From Deltaproteobacteria bacterium (lineage in GTDB: Bacteria > Lernaellota > Lernaellaia > JACKCT01): 64,000 nt of DNA. The notes below the pieces were generated by a model. That model worked only from the letters and a program-made list of their open reading frames with translations. It was not told where the DNA came from and searched no databases. Location of the stretch: assembly GCA_020633895.1 (NCBI GenBank), contig JACKCT010000001.1, positions 1 through 64,000 on the forward strand. The letters run 5' to 3'. Below, piece by piece: positions 18,036-27,289 of this stretch (positions within the stretch are counted from its first letter, which is position 1; every line of letters begins with the position of its first letter). The position numbers and the translations under genes were made by a program.

Positions 18036-19019
18036 CTACATGCTTGTTAGTTGAACGAACACTTCTTCGAGCGACGGCGCGTCGTCCGTCATTTCCAAAA
18101 GGCCCCATCCGGCGTTGAGGATCTCCAGGGAAATCTCGTTGGCCGCGGCGGCGCCTTCGGAGACGGTGATCTGGTAGCGTCCGGGGTACGGGCCGGGGAC
18201 CACGTCCTCCACGCCGTCGAGTTTTTTCAACCGGGGGATCACCTGGTCGTTCGGTTCCTCCAGACGCACAGAAATGCGCTGCTTGCCGCCCACCTGGCGG
18301 GACAATTCGTCCACCGTGCCGTCCGCCGCCACCGTGCCCCGATGAATAATCACCACGCGGTCGCAGGTCATGACCACCTCGGGCAGGATGTGCGTGGAGA
18401 GGATGACGGTGTGCTGCTTGCCCAGATCCTTGATCAGGGCGCGGATCTCCTGGATCTGCACCGGGTCCAGGCCGATGGTGGGCTCGTCGAGAACCAGCAC
18501 CTCCGGCTCGTGGACGATCGCGCAGGCGAGGCCCACGCGCTGGCGGTAGCCCTTGGACAGATGCTCGCAGATGCGGTCGGCCACGTGGGTCAGGCCGCAG
18601 CGCTCCATGGCGTACTCGATGCGTCCGGCCCGTTCGGATCGGGGGATTTTTTTGAGCTTGGCGACAAAATCCAGGTTCTCCCGGACGGTGAACTCCAGGT
18701 AGATCGGCGGGTTCTCGGGCAGGTAGCCGATCTTCTCGCGCACCTTCATGTTGTCGTTGAGCACATCCAGGCCGTCGACCAGCACCGTGCCGCCGGTGGC
18801 CGGCATGAATCCGGTGATGATGCGCATGGTCGTGGTCTTGCCCGCGCCGTTGGGGCCCAGGAAGCCCAGGACCTCCCCCCGGCGGACTTTGAAGGAGACG
18901 CCGCGCACCGCGTCGAAGTCGCCGTAGCTTTTGACAAGCTCACGGACTTCCACCATCGTGCGGGCGTTCGTTTCGGTCGTCGTGGTGGGGGATGGGGTGT
19001 CGGCCTCGACGTGCGACAT
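18036..19019 (-). CDS. ABC transporter ATP-binding protein (GldA-like)
   Basis: The start at 19019 is supported by a GGAG eight bases upstream; a longer reading to 19268 overlaps the divergent gene and is rejected. The protein has 327 residues, normal length. It carries Walker A GPNGAGKTT, signature LSKGYRQRVGLACA and Walker B VLDEPTIGLDP, then the H-loop STHILPE. The N-terminal 24 residues are Thr-rich and precede the first strand MVEVRELVKSYG, so translation from that internal Met is also possible. It heads the operon with the permease, GldG and DUF4340 genes. Confidence 0.93.
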   Translation of the reverse strand: MSHVEADTPSPTTTTETNARTMVEVRELVKSYGDFDAVRGVSFKVRRGEVLGFLGPNGAGKTTTMRIITGFMPATGGTVLVDGLDVLNDNMKVREKIGYLPENPPIYLEFTVRENLDFVAKLKKIPRSERAGRIEYAMERCGLTHVADRICEHLSKGYRQRVGLACAIVHEPEVLVLDEPTIGLDPVQIQEIRALIKDLGKQHTVILSTHILPEVVMTCDRVVIIHRGTVAADGTVDELSRQVGGKQRISVRLEEPNDQVIPRLKKLDGVEDVVPGPYPGRYQITVSEGAAAANEISLEILNAGWGLLEMTDDAPSLEEVFVQLTSM

Positions 19020-19071
19020 ATCTAATCTCCGTTGACGATCCGGGGTCCTTTTGGAGGCACGGAAGGTAAGA

Positions 19072-21111
19072 ATGCCTACTTGCGCTGTCAAGACGGGCGC
19101 CGCGCGATTCGGTTCCCGCCGTGTTTTGAGATTGTGGCGTGGCTTACAGTTCGGCGTCGGCGCGTTGATGGCGTCGATGATCGTCTGGTCGACGGCGGCG
19201 TGCAATCGCACCCCGGGCCCGGCGACCGAGGAAGTCGTTCCGACCCCCATGCCCGAGTTGGTCGTCACCGAGGTTTACGGTCTGGCCAACGCCGACGAGC
19301 AGGATACGGGCTGGGCGGGCGAACTGTTCGAACGCATCAAGGACGACATCGGCGCCGGACTTAGCCCCAAGGACTTCGACAAGTCGACGATGATCGCCGT
19401 CCCCGCCGGCGACGCGGTCTACGGCTGCGCGGCGCCGCCTCGCGATCCCCACGGATGCATGCCCCTGCACAACGCAAAGCTGGGGCCGTTTCTCATCGAC
19501 GCGACGGAAGTGACCGCCGGGGAGTATCAGGAATGCGTCGACGCCCATGAGTGCCTGCCGCGCCTGCCCAATCCCCATGTGAAGGAATCGGATACGCCCA
19601 ATTACCCGGCGCTGGTGACGTACAAACAGGCTGAGCGCTATTGCCGATGGGCGGGCAAGCGCCTTCCCAGCGAACACGAGTGGGAGCGGGCGGCCCGGGG
19701 CCCCGACGGGCGGCATTACCCCTGGGGCGAAGAGGCCCCCGACAGCAAGCACGCCAATATCTGCGACAAGGATTGCGAGTTCGACTGGGCGGACAAGTCA
19801 TGGAACGACGGCTATCCCCACACGGCGCCGGTGCGCTCCTTCGCGCCGGGCAACACCCCCGAGGGGGCGTGGCAGATGGCCGGCAATGTGAAGGAGTGGG
19901 TGCGTTCGGGGGAGTTCGTGCCGAATATGGAACCGGCGCCGCCGGGGGCGTACGTGGCTCGGGGGGCGTCGTGGTATTCGGACCAGCCGGAGCTGGAAGC
20001 GTTTTATCGCCAGGAGTGGGTACCGGGCATCCGTCTGGATGACAAGGGATTTCGCTGCGCCGTTACCGAAGGATCCGACCCGCTCGCCTCCAACGGCGCC
20101 CTCGTGACGCAAAAGACGGCCACGTCCGCCCCGGAGTCGCCCCCGACCGGGGAGGAAAAAAAGCCCCCGGCGTCGGTGGACAAGGCGGCGCTGGACACGC
20201 GGGCGAACGTCTTCGGCCTGCCCGAGCCCACGCCCCAGACGCCTCCGTGGCAGGTCGATCTTTACGAGCACATCAAGGACGACATCGACTGGAATCTGGC
20301 GAAAAAAGCGCCGGACGAGAGCGAAATGGTGAAATTTTCGGCCGGGGAAGCGACGTTCGGATTCGCGTTCCCGCCGCGGGATATCGAAAACTGCCTGCCG
20401 GACCACAAGGCGTACCTGGGTGCGTTTTGGATCGACAAAACCGAAGTGACCAACGCCGAGTACAAAAAGTGCGTCGACGAACAACAGTGCCTGCCGGTGT
20501 TGCCTAATCCCCATATCCATAACTACGAAGACCCGGCCTATCCGGCGCTGATGACCTACAAGCAGGCCGAACGCTACTGCCGCTGGGCGGGCAAGCGGCT
20601 GCCGACCGAGCATGAGTGGGAGCGCGCCGCGCGGGGCACGGACGGCCGCCGTTACGCCTGGGGCAAGGAGCCGCCGACGCCCAAGCGGGCGAATATCTGT
20701 GGCGCGGAGTGCGACTTTGCCTGGCATGACATGGAGTGGGACGACGGCGAGCCCCACATGGGACCGGCGGTGTCGTTCGCGTCGGGACGCACGCCCGAAG
20801 GGTTGTGGCATATGAGCGACAACCTCAAGGAATGGGTGGAGACCGCTCACCCCATGCGCGAGGGTGACACGGGCGAGTATCACTACATTGCTCGCGGTGC
20901 GTCGTGGTATTCGGACGCCCAGGAACTGGACGCGTTTTATCGCCAGGTTTGGATTCCCGGCGTGCGCATTGACGACAAGGGCGTGCGTTGCGCGGCGACG
21001 GTGGGGGACGATCCGCAAGCGGCGGCGGAGTTTCGCGTCACCGTCGAGCCCTCCGCCACGGGGGAAGCTCCGGAGTACGCGGAACCGGCGGCGAAGGCCA
21101 CGGAGGAATAA
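19072..21111 (+). CDS. Lipoprotein with two tandem SUMF1/FGE-sulfatase-type domains
   Basis: From the ATG at 19072 (GGAAGG upstream) the protein has 679 residues. The signal sequence ends in the lipobox STAAC. Two copies of a formylglycine-generating-enzyme-like domain follow (about 100-330 and 415-640). Each has a metal-site-like D-x-T-E-V-T start, YKQAERYCRWAGKRLP, EHEWERAARG, a Y-x-W-G motif, GNVKEW or DNLKEW, ARGASWYSD and a final G-x-R-C-A. The two halves are close copies and come from an internal duplication. The cysteine pair needed for oxidation of sulfatases in true FGE is absent, so this is more likely a binding or structural protein at the cell surface. It is transcribed divergently from Gld-type system 2. 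Confidence 0.85.
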   Translation: MPTCAVKTGAARFGSRRVLRLWRGLQFGVGALMASMIVWSTAACNRTPGPATEEVVPTPMPELVVTEVYGLANADEQDTGWAGELFERIKDDIGAGLSPKDFDKSTMIAVPAGDAVYGCAAPPRDPHGCMPLHNAKLGPFLIDATEVTAGEYQECVDAHECLPRLPNPHVKESDTPNYPALVTYKQAERYCRWAGKRLPSEHEWERAARGPDGRHYPWGEEAPDSKHANICDKDCEFDWADKSWNDGYPHTAPVRSFAPGNTPEGAWQMAGNVKEWVRSGEFVPNMEPAPPGAYVARGASWYSDQPELEAFYRQEWVPGIRLDDKGFRCAVTEGSDPLASNGALVTQKTATSAPESPPTGEEKKPPASVDKAALDTRANVFGLPEPTPQTPPWQVDLYEHIKDDIDWNLAKKAPDESEMVKFSAGEATFGFAFPPRDIENCLPDHKAYLGAFWIDKTEVTNAEYKKCVDEQQCLPVLPNPHIHNYEDPAYPALMTYKQAERYCRWAGKRLPTEHEWERAARGTDGRRYAWGKEPPTPKRANICGAECDFAWHDMEWDDGEPHMGPAVSFASGRTPEGLWHMSDNLKEWVETAHPMREGDTGEYHYIARGASWYSDAQELDAFYRQVWIPGVRIDDKGVRCAATVGDDPQAAAEFRVTVEPSATGEAPEYAEPAAKATEE

Positions 21112-21118
21112 TGCCCGT

Positions 21119-21145
21119 CAGAGCCCCGACCGTCAGGGAGGGGTT
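21119..21145 (+). repeat. Single family A REP copy
   Basis: The copy reads CAGAG then CCCC-GA-CC-GTCA-GG-GA-GGGG, and follows the stop of the SUMF1 lipoprotein gene by seven bases. No facing partner was seen within 100 bases. Confidence 0.8.
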
Positions 21146-21245
21146 GTCGAGCATGTCGTCGCATGACGGCGTCGGGTTGTGTCCCCGTCGCGCCTGCATC
21201 ACAATGCCGCGACACCGCCCTGGCGACGCATTCGGGAGACGCCCC

Positions 21246-21524
21246 TTGCCCAAGCACACAATCATGGCCTTTCAACTCAAACCCGGTCACGACGACGAAG
21301 CGCTGATCGCCGAATTGGAACATCAATTCGGCTGGATTCGCAGCGACGTGCGCAATGTGATGATGAAGGCGTATCGGGAGCATTACGAAGACAACGACAT
21401 CATCGGCTCGGCCAAGGTGGAGCTGGAAGACTGCTGCGCCGACGCGAAGGTGAAACCCAAGAGCGTGGTCATCACCGTCTGCACGCAGGCCCCGGGAATG
21501 TTTACCGACGATTCGAACTGGTAA
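21246..21524 (+). CDS. Small conserved-looking protein of unknown function
   Basis: I choose the TTG at 21246, seven bases after GGGAGA, over the ATG at 21264, which lacks a ribosome site in range. This gives 92 residues (MPKHTIMAFQLKPGHDDE and onward). The centre is charged and helical; a CC pair occurs at EDCCAD and a further Cys at VITVCTQAP. No signal peptide or known domain is seen. The gene lies 30 bases before the aspartase gene and may be co-transcribed with it. Confidence 0.6.
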   Translation: MPKHTIMAFQLKPGHDDEALIAELEHQFGWIRSDVRNVMMKAYREHYEDNDIIGSAKVELEDCCADAKVKPKSVVITVCTQAPGMFTDDSNW

Positions 21525-21554
21525 TTTCGCGCGAAGAAGGATTGGAGAAAAGCG

Positions 21555-23012
21555 ATGGCGAAGAAATCAGCGACCGCGAAGTTTCGCGAGGAAAAGGACT
21601 CCCTGGGGCCCTACCAGGTGCCCGCGGACGCGTACTACGGCATCAATGTGGCCCGCGCGCTGGAGAACTTCCCCATCAGCCGACGCAAAATCCACCCGCG
21701 CCTGGTCGTCGCCTATTGCCGCATCAAGAAGGCGGCGGCGAAGGTCAACCAACAAGCCGGACGTCTGCCGAAAAAGCACGCCGACGCCATTCGCAAGGCG
21801 GCCGACGAGGTCATCGCCGGAGGTCTGCGGGACCATTTCGTGGTCGATGTTTTCCAGGCGGGGGCGGGCACGAGCACGAATATGAACGCCAACGAAGTGC
21901 TGGCCAATCGGGCGCTGGAACTGATCGGCAAGAAGAAGGGGCAGTACGACACCATCAGCCCCAACGACCACGTCAATATGGGGCAGTCCACCAACGACAC
22001 CTTCCCCACGGCGATGCGCCTGTCCATCGTCGACAGCCTGGACGACTTCAAGCCGGAGGTCCTCGCCCTGGCCAAGTCCTTCGACAAGCTCGCGAAAAAA
22101 TACGCCAAGACCATCAAAAGCGGCCGCACGCACTTGCAGGATGCCGTGCCGGTGACGCTGGGCAGCGAGTTCGCGGCCTACGCGGCGGCGCTGCGTTCGT
22201 CGCTGGCCCACATCGAACGCACCGCGACGGACCTGTTGGAACTGGGCATCGGCGGCTCGGCGGCCGGGACGGGGATGACCACCCATCCGGCCTACGCCAA
22301 GCAAATGTGCGCCGAATTGTCCAAGGAGACGAAGAAGAAATTCGTCAAGGCGGCGGACCTGCAACACGCCATGCAGTCCCAGGCGCCGGTGGGGCGTACC
22401 TCCGGCGCGATCCGGGACTTTGCCGTGGAGTTGGGGCGCATCGCCAACGACCTGCGTCTGCTCTCGTCGGGGCCGACGACGGGTCTGGCGGAGATCGTGC
22501 TGCCTTCGGTGCAGGCGGGCTCGTCGATCATGCCGGGGAAGATCAACCCGTCGATCCCCGAGATGGTGAACATGACCTGCTACCACGTCATCGGCAACGA
22601 CGAGTGCGTCTCGCGCAGCGTGGGGGCGGGGCAGCTCGAACTGAACGTCATGATGCCGATCATGGTGGAAAATGTACTGGAATCCCTTGAGGTGCTGACC
22701 TCCACCTGCCGTCAGTTGCGCGTCCGGTGTGTGGACGGGATCACGGTCAACAAGGATCGGTGCAAGGACTACGCCTATCGCTCGATGGGTCTGGCGACGG
22801 CGCTGAATCCCCACATCGGCTACCTCAACGCCGCGAAGGTCGCCAAGGCGGCCCTGGCTGAAGGCAAGACGATTCCCGAACTGGTGCGCGCCGAGGGCAT
22901 GCTCTCCGAAGCGGAACTCAAGAAGGTTCTCGACCCCGTCGCCATGACCGGCCCGGACCCGGAGTTGGCGAAGAAGGCGGGTAAAAAGACGCCGGCGCGG
23001 AAGAAGAGATAA
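21555..23012 (+). CDS. aspA: Aspartate ammonia-lyase
   Basis: The protein has 485 residues and belongs to the aspartase/fumarase superfamily. It interconverts L-aspartate with fumarate and ammonia in the cytoplasm. The flexible-loop signature GSSIMPGKINPS lies at about 322-333, containing the catalytic serine. The following PEMVNM and the TNMNANEVLANRALELIG block match aspartases better than class II fumarases. NDHVNMGQSTND and the SGRTHLQDAVP motif complete the active site. The last 15 residues are a Lys/Arg-rich tail not usual for the family. GGAG lies seven bases before the ATG. Fumarase remains the alternative. Confidence 0.88.
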   Translation: MAKKSATAKFREEKDSLGPYQVPADAYYGINVARALENFPISRRKIHPRLVVAYCRIKKAAAKVNQQAGRLPKKHADAIRKAADEVIAGGLRDHFVVDVFQAGAGTSTNMNANEVLANRALELIGKKKGQYDTISPNDHVNMGQSTNDTFPTAMRLSIVDSLDDFKPEVLALAKSFDKLAKKYAKTIKSGRTHLQDAVPVTLGSEFAAYAAALRSSLAHIERTATDLLELGIGGSAAGTGMTTHPAYAKQMCAELSKETKKKFVKAADLQHAMQSQAPVGRTSGAIRDFAVELGRIANDLRLLSSGPTTGLAEIVLPSVQAGSSIMPGKINPSIPEMVNMTCYHVIGNDECVSRSVGAGQLELNVMMPIMVENVLESLEVLTSTCRQLRVRCVDGITVNKDRCKDYAYRSMGLATALNPHIGYLNAAKVAKAALAEGKTIPELVRAEGMLSEAELKKVLDPVAMTGPDPELAKKAGKKTPARKKR

Positions 23013-23031
23013 GAATCGGCATTTGAATTTT

Positions 23032-23100
23032 CAGAGCCGCGACCGTGAGGGAGCGGGTTGGTGCGATGTGGTAACCCGCTTACTGACGTACGCGGCTCTG
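23032..23100. repeat. Family A REP inverted pair
   Basis: A plus-oriented copy (23032-23058, stem CCGC/GCGG with inner CC/GG) faces a minus-oriented copy (23073-23100, CCGC/GCGG with inner AC/GT). They lie 20 bases after the aspA stop, with only about 14 bases between them. Confidence 0.85.
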
Positions 23101-23224
23101 AAGGGTCGAAGGAGGTCGGGATTCTTCCTACGTCCGCCCGTTGCTTGTCGGTGCCTTGCGCCCTATCATGAGGCGCGCGATTTTCAAGACCACAACGCAA
23201 GATCGGGGATGGGAGACTGAGCCT

Positions 23225-25114
23225 TTGACGTGGGTCCGGCGAGCGGCGGGAGTATTGGCGGTGATCGTGGCGTTGGCCTTTGGGGGACGACTCGCGGCCG
23301 CCGAGGAATTTTCCGCGGATTTCGGCACGGCCGAGGATTTCAACGCCGAGCGCCCGATCTATTTCCCCAAGGACAAGAATTACTGGCTGTGGGGCATGGA
23401 AAAGCCGGCCGAGTACATCCAGTACGAGAACGAGAAGGAATTCTATTGGGCGACCGTCCCGCGCAAGCCGGAGAAATACGTCGGCGCCCGCGTCCTCAAG
23501 TCCCACCACGTCGCGCGACTGCATGCCAAGATGATCCCCGGCGCGACCACGCTGCGCCTGGCGATTCGTTACAAGGACAACCTGCTCTCGCCGGTGACTG
23601 TCTGGGCCCTGGGCAAGGACGACGAAAAGTCCAAGATCGGCGAATTGGGCGGCAAGTTCGATCATCAGTGGAAGACCGAGGTCCTGGCCGTTTCCGTCGG
23701 CGCGCTGTCGGTGGAGGACGGGACCGTCGCCTTTCAGATCGGCAACAAGGATTACGGCGACCTGACCGGCGACCTGCCGATCGACTCGGTGGGTTTCGCC
23801 GACACCACCCTGGCCGCCGAGCCGCCCCAGGCGGGTTATTGGCCCAAGCAGCCGCCCAGCAAGTTCGCCGACATCGGCAAGACGCTCGTCTACGAGCCGG
23901 GGGACAAGCCCACGTTCGTCGCGGGGGTGATGACCAAGTCCATGCGGGTGGGCACCTGGAAGGAATTCGCGGCGGCGGGATGCAACCACATCGACCTGCA
24001 GGCCTGGGAGTTCAACTGGTCGCGCCAGTGGGATATCTACGCCGACGAGAACTACTCGGACCGGGTGCGTTTCGGCTTTCCCGACTGGAACGACGCCTGC
24101 AAGGACGCGGGCGTGGGCTGCTCCGTGCAGTTTTTCACCGACACCCGCGCCTGGTGGATCCAGAACGACTATCACGGCGAGGCCGAGGTGATCGACAAGA
24201 TCGGCCAGGTCGTGCAGATGAACAAAACCACCAAGGCCAACCGGGTCTGGTATCCCGTCGACGAGCCGGATCATGACGACGTGACCTGGGGCGCGCCGCT
24301 GGAATTCACCATGGCCGTCTCCCAACGCATCCGCCGGGAAGATCCGGACACGCCGATTTTCATCAACTTCCAGGCGTGGAAACCGGGCATCTTCAAGCTT
24401 TATGAAGAGGCCTACGACGTGGCCGCCTTCGATGTGTATCCCCTGGGCGTGGGGCGCAGCCCGCTGGAAATCGTCAATCGCATGGAGGCGATGAACCGCC
24501 AACTCGGCGATCGCAAGGGCAAGTGGGCCATCGTCGAGGCCCACGAGGGCGACCACGTCAATCGCTTCGGACGGCAACTCACGCACCAGGAGACGCTGGT
24601 GCAGGCGTACCTGGCCATCACCCACGGGGCCCAGGGCATCCTGTATTTTGTCGACAAGGAAGGCCGGTACATCGACACCACGGAGATGTCCGAGCCGTGG
24701 TTGGGCGTGAAGACCTTTTGTTCGGATATCACCAACGAAAAGACGGGCATCGAGTCGTTCCTCGTGCCGCCGGCGCGGACGGTGGACCAGATGGGCGAGA
24801 AGGGCGTGGTCGACACGGACAACGCGGCCATCCATTTCCTGCTGAAAGAAAAGCCCAACGGCGAACGGGCGCTGATCGCCGTCAACGCGCGCAACGCCCT
24901 GCTGACCGACGTGCATATCACGATCAAGGGCCTTCCGGCCGACGCCGTCATCGAGCGGCGCTTCGGCCCCGGCGCGGTGCGTCGCGAGGGAAATGACATC
25001 ATCGACGATTTCAACGGCTACGAGCGGCACGTCTACATCATTCGCCCCGGCGGTTCCGCCGTCACCCAGACCCGGGAAAAATTGAAACAGGGAGCCGGAT
25101 CGGCCACGCCATGA
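23225..25114 (+). CDS. Secreted TIM-barrel (glycoside-hydrolase-like) protein of unknown specificity
   Basis: The TTG at 23225, eight bases after GGGAG, gives a clean signal peptide (TWVRRAAGVLAVIVALAFGG, cleavage near AAA-EE). An ATG at 23168 would add 19 residues ahead of it. The protein has 629 residues. An N-terminal beta-sandwich-like region (about 30-230) precedes a barrel-like region with WEFNWSRQWDIYADENYSD, RVWYPVDEPDHDDV, NFQAWKPG, FDVYPLG and AIVEAHEGDH, spaced like the strands of a glycosidase barrel. DEP and EAHEG are candidate acid sites. A small beta domain ends the protein. It overlaps the next gene by ATGA. Confidence 0.65.
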   Translation: MTWVRRAAGVLAVIVALAFGGRLAAAEEFSADFGTAEDFNAERPIYFPKDKNYWLWGMEKPAEYIQYENEKEFYWATVPRKPEKYVGARVLKSHHVARLHAKMIPGATTLRLAIRYKDNLLSPVTVWALGKDDEKSKIGELGGKFDHQWKTEVLAVSVGALSVEDGTVAFQIGNKDYGDLTGDLPIDSVGFADTTLAAEPPQAGYWPKQPPSKFADIGKTLVYEPGDKPTFVAGVMTKSMRVGTWKEFAAAGCNHIDLQAWEFNWSRQWDIYADENYSDRVRFGFPDWNDACKDAGVGCSVQFFTDTRAWWIQNDYHGEAEVIDKIGQVVQMNKTTKANRVWYPVDEPDHDDVTWGAPLEFTMAVSQRIRREDPDTPIFINFQAWKPGIFKLYEEAYDVAAFDVYPLGVGRSPLEIVNRMEAMNRQLGDRKGKWAIVEAHEGDHVNRFGRQLTHQETLVQAYLAITHGAQGILYFVDKEGRYIDTTEMSEPWLGVKTFCSDITNEKTGIESFLVPPARTVDQMGEKGVVDTDNAAIHFLLKEKPNGERALIAVNARNALLTDVHITIKGLPADAVIERRFGPGAVRREGNDIIDDFNGYERHVYIIRPGGSAVTQTREKLKQGAGSATP

Positions 25115-25896
25115 AAATCGTCGCCTTTCGCACCGGCATCCCGTATCGATTGCGCAACCCTCGCGGGGGCGACCGGGCGATCGTCTTCGTCCACGGCGCG
25201 GCGGGCAACAAACTGGCCTGGCTGCGATGCACCCGCTATCTGGCGGCGCTGCTGCCCGATCACCCCATCTACTACCTGGACCTTCCCGGCCACGGCGAAT
25301 CGACCAAGCCGCCGGAGTTGAGCATCGACGGCTACGCCGAGGTGCTGCTGGAATTCCTGGAAGAGCTGCGCCTGTCCCCGGCGGTGCTGGTGGGGCATTC
25401 CATGGGCGGGGCGGTGGCGCTGACGGCGGCGCTGCGCGAGCCGATGGCGGTGGAAAAGATCGCGGTCATGGGAAGCGGCTATCGCATCACGCTGGCGACG
25501 GGGCTGATCGAGCTTTTGGAAGACGACTACCCCAAGGCCATCGGGATGATCCGCGACTTCGGCTTCGGCGATAATCCGAGCCCCCAGGAAGTGGCGACGA
25601 CGATGGAGTCGCTCATGTCCTGCGATCCCGAGACGGCGATCACCGACTTCAAGGCCCTGGCCGAATACGATGTGAAAGGCGAAATCGGACGCCTTCGGCC
25701 GCCGCTGGCGGTCTTTTACGGCTCCTCGGACAAGCTTACCAGCCCGGAACGCAATCGCGCCCTGGCTGACGCCGTGCCCGACGCGGAACACCACGCCTTC
25801 GAGGGCGCGGGGCATATGCTCATGCTCGAACGCCCCGAGGAACTGGCCTCCCAACTGGCGCGATTCATCGTCCCGGATTTTGACGACTCGGCGTGA
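25111..25896 (+). CDS. Alpha/beta-fold hydrolase
   Basis: The protein has 261 residues and no signal peptide, so it is cytoplasmic. The oxyanion region VHGAAGN lies at 27-33, the nucleophile elbow GHSMGG at 95-100 with Ser97, an acid in YGSSDKLTSP, and the catalytic His in GAGHMLML near the end. The substrate cannot be read from the sequence; esters or lactones are typical. It starts inside the stop of the secreted barrel protein and ends four bases before the FAD oxidase, so the genes form one operon. Confidence 0.92.
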   Translation: MKIVAFRTGIPYRLRNPRGGDRAIVFVHGAAGNKLAWLRCTRYLAALLPDHPIYYLDLPGHGESTKPPELSIDGYAEVLLEFLEELRLSPAVLVGHSMGGAVALTAALREPMAVEKIAVMGSGYRITLATGLIELLEDDYPKAIGMIRDFGFGDNPSPQEVATTMESLMSCDPETAITDFKALAEYDVKGEIGRLRPPLAVFYGSSDKLTSPERNRALADAVPDAEHHAFEGAGHMLMLERPEELASQLARFIVPDFDDSA

Positions 25897-25900
25897 CGCA

Positions 25901-27289
25901 ATGACCAATCCCCGACTCCAAAGCCTCGTCGACCGCCTCGGCCCCGACGCGGTCCTCCTCGATCCCGACACCCTCGCTCCCTACGCCAAGGACAACAAAA
26001 CCAGCGGCCTGGCGCCGATTGCCGTGGTGCGTCCGGCGTCGACGGAGGATGTCCAGGCGACGGTGGAGTTTTGCCACGAGCGCAAGATCGCGTTGATCGC
26101 CCGTGGCGCGGGGTCGGGGACCGTGGGCGGCGCCGTGCCCGAGCGGGAGGCGGTGGTGCTCGACCTGTGCCGGATGACCGAGGTGTTGTGGCTCGACGAG
26201 ATGTCCATGACCGTCGCGGCTCAGGCCGGGATGATCACCGAGGACCTGCAAAGGCACGTCGCCAAGTTCGGGCTGTCCTACCCGCCGGACCCGGCTTCGG
26301 CGGATCGGTCCACCATCGGCGGCAACGCGGCGACCAACGCGGGCGGGCTGCGCGCGGTGAAATACGGCGTGACCGGCGACTACGTCCTGGGCCTGACCGT
26401 CGTGCTGGCGGACGGGCGCGTGATGAAGACCGGCGTGCAGACGCGAAAGGGCGTCGTGGGATACGACCTGACGCATCTTTTCGTCGGCAGCGAGGGCACG
26501 CTGGGGATTATTACCGAATTGACGCTGAGGCTGGTGCGAGCCCCCGAAACGGCGCGCACGCTGGTCGCCAGCTTTGACGACCTGGAATCCTGCGCTCGCG
26601 GCGTGCAGGCGATTCTGGCCTCCCCCGTGCTCCCGGCGGCGATCGAATTGGTGGACGAGCAGTGCGTTCGGGCGATTCAGGAGGCGGGGGCGGGACAGGT
26701 GGCGTTCCAGGCGCCGTTCCTGCTGGTGGAGGTGGACGGGCGCGCGGCGGTGGTCGACGAGGAGTTGGCGATTCTCGACGAGGCGCTGCGGGCCACCGGC
26801 GCGGTGACGCGTGTCGCTTCCGACGAGGCCCAGACCAAGGCGCTGTGGGACGGACGTCGGGCGATCAGCGAATCGCTCAAGAAGGTCTCCCCGGCCAAGG
26901 TCTCCGAGGACATCACGGTGCCCATCGCCAAGCTAGTGGAACTGCTGCGCGGTGTCTCTGAAATCGCCAAGCCCAAAGGCCTGACGCATCTGGCCTACGG
27001 CCACGCGGGGGACGGGAATCTGCATGTGAATGTGTTGTTCGACCCGGCGGTCGAAGGTGTTCGAGAACGGGTCGAGGCCTTTCGCGGCGAGTTGTTCGAC
27101 CTGACGCTGCGCCTTGGCGGAACCATGTCCGGCGAGCACGGCGTGGGCATCGCCAAGCGGCCGTTCATCGATCGGGAACTCTCGCCCGTGAGCCTGGAAA
27201 TGCATCGGCGCATCAAGGCGGCGCTGGACCCGGATAATCTGCTCAACCCCGGCAAGATCTGGCCCGCCCCAATGGGCGACTCCGCATGA
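25901..27289 (+). CDS. FAD-binding oxidase, glycolate oxidase GlcD-like
   Basis: The protein has 462 residues from the ATG at 25901. The N-terminal FAD_binding_4 domain carries RPASTEDVQ, ARGAGSGTVGGAVP and GGNAATNAGGLRAVKYG, the FAD pyrophosphate and isoalloxazine sites. The C-terminal FAD-oxidase domain has YGHAGDGNLHVN, the usual metal and substrate histidines, and GEHGVGIAKR. Members oxidise 2-hydroxy acids such as glycolate or D-lactate. No GlcE or GlcF partner is adjacent, so the electron acceptor is unknown. It overlaps the nitroreductase gene by ATGA. Confidence 0.92.
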   Translation: MTNPRLQSLVDRLGPDAVLLDPDTLAPYAKDNKTSGLAPIAVVRPASTEDVQATVEFCHERKIALIARGAGSGTVGGAVPEREAVVLDLCRMTEVLWLDEMSMTVAAQAGMITEDLQRHVAKFGLSYPPDPASADRSTIGGNAATNAGGLRAVKYGVTGDYVLGLTVVLADGRVMKTGVQTRKGVVGYDLTHLFVGSEGTLGIITELTLRLVRAPETARTLVASFDDLESCARGVQAILASPVLPAAIELVDEQCVRAIQEAGAGQVAFQAPFLLVEVDGRAAVVDEELAILDEALRATGAVTRVASDEAQTKALWDGRRAISESLKKVSPAKVSEDITVPIAKLVELLRGVSEIAKPKGLTHLAYGHAGDGNLHVNVLFDPAVEGVRERVEAFRGELFDLTLRLGGTMSGEHGVGIAKRPFIDRELSPVSLEMHRRIKAALDPDNLLNPGKIWPAPMGDSA

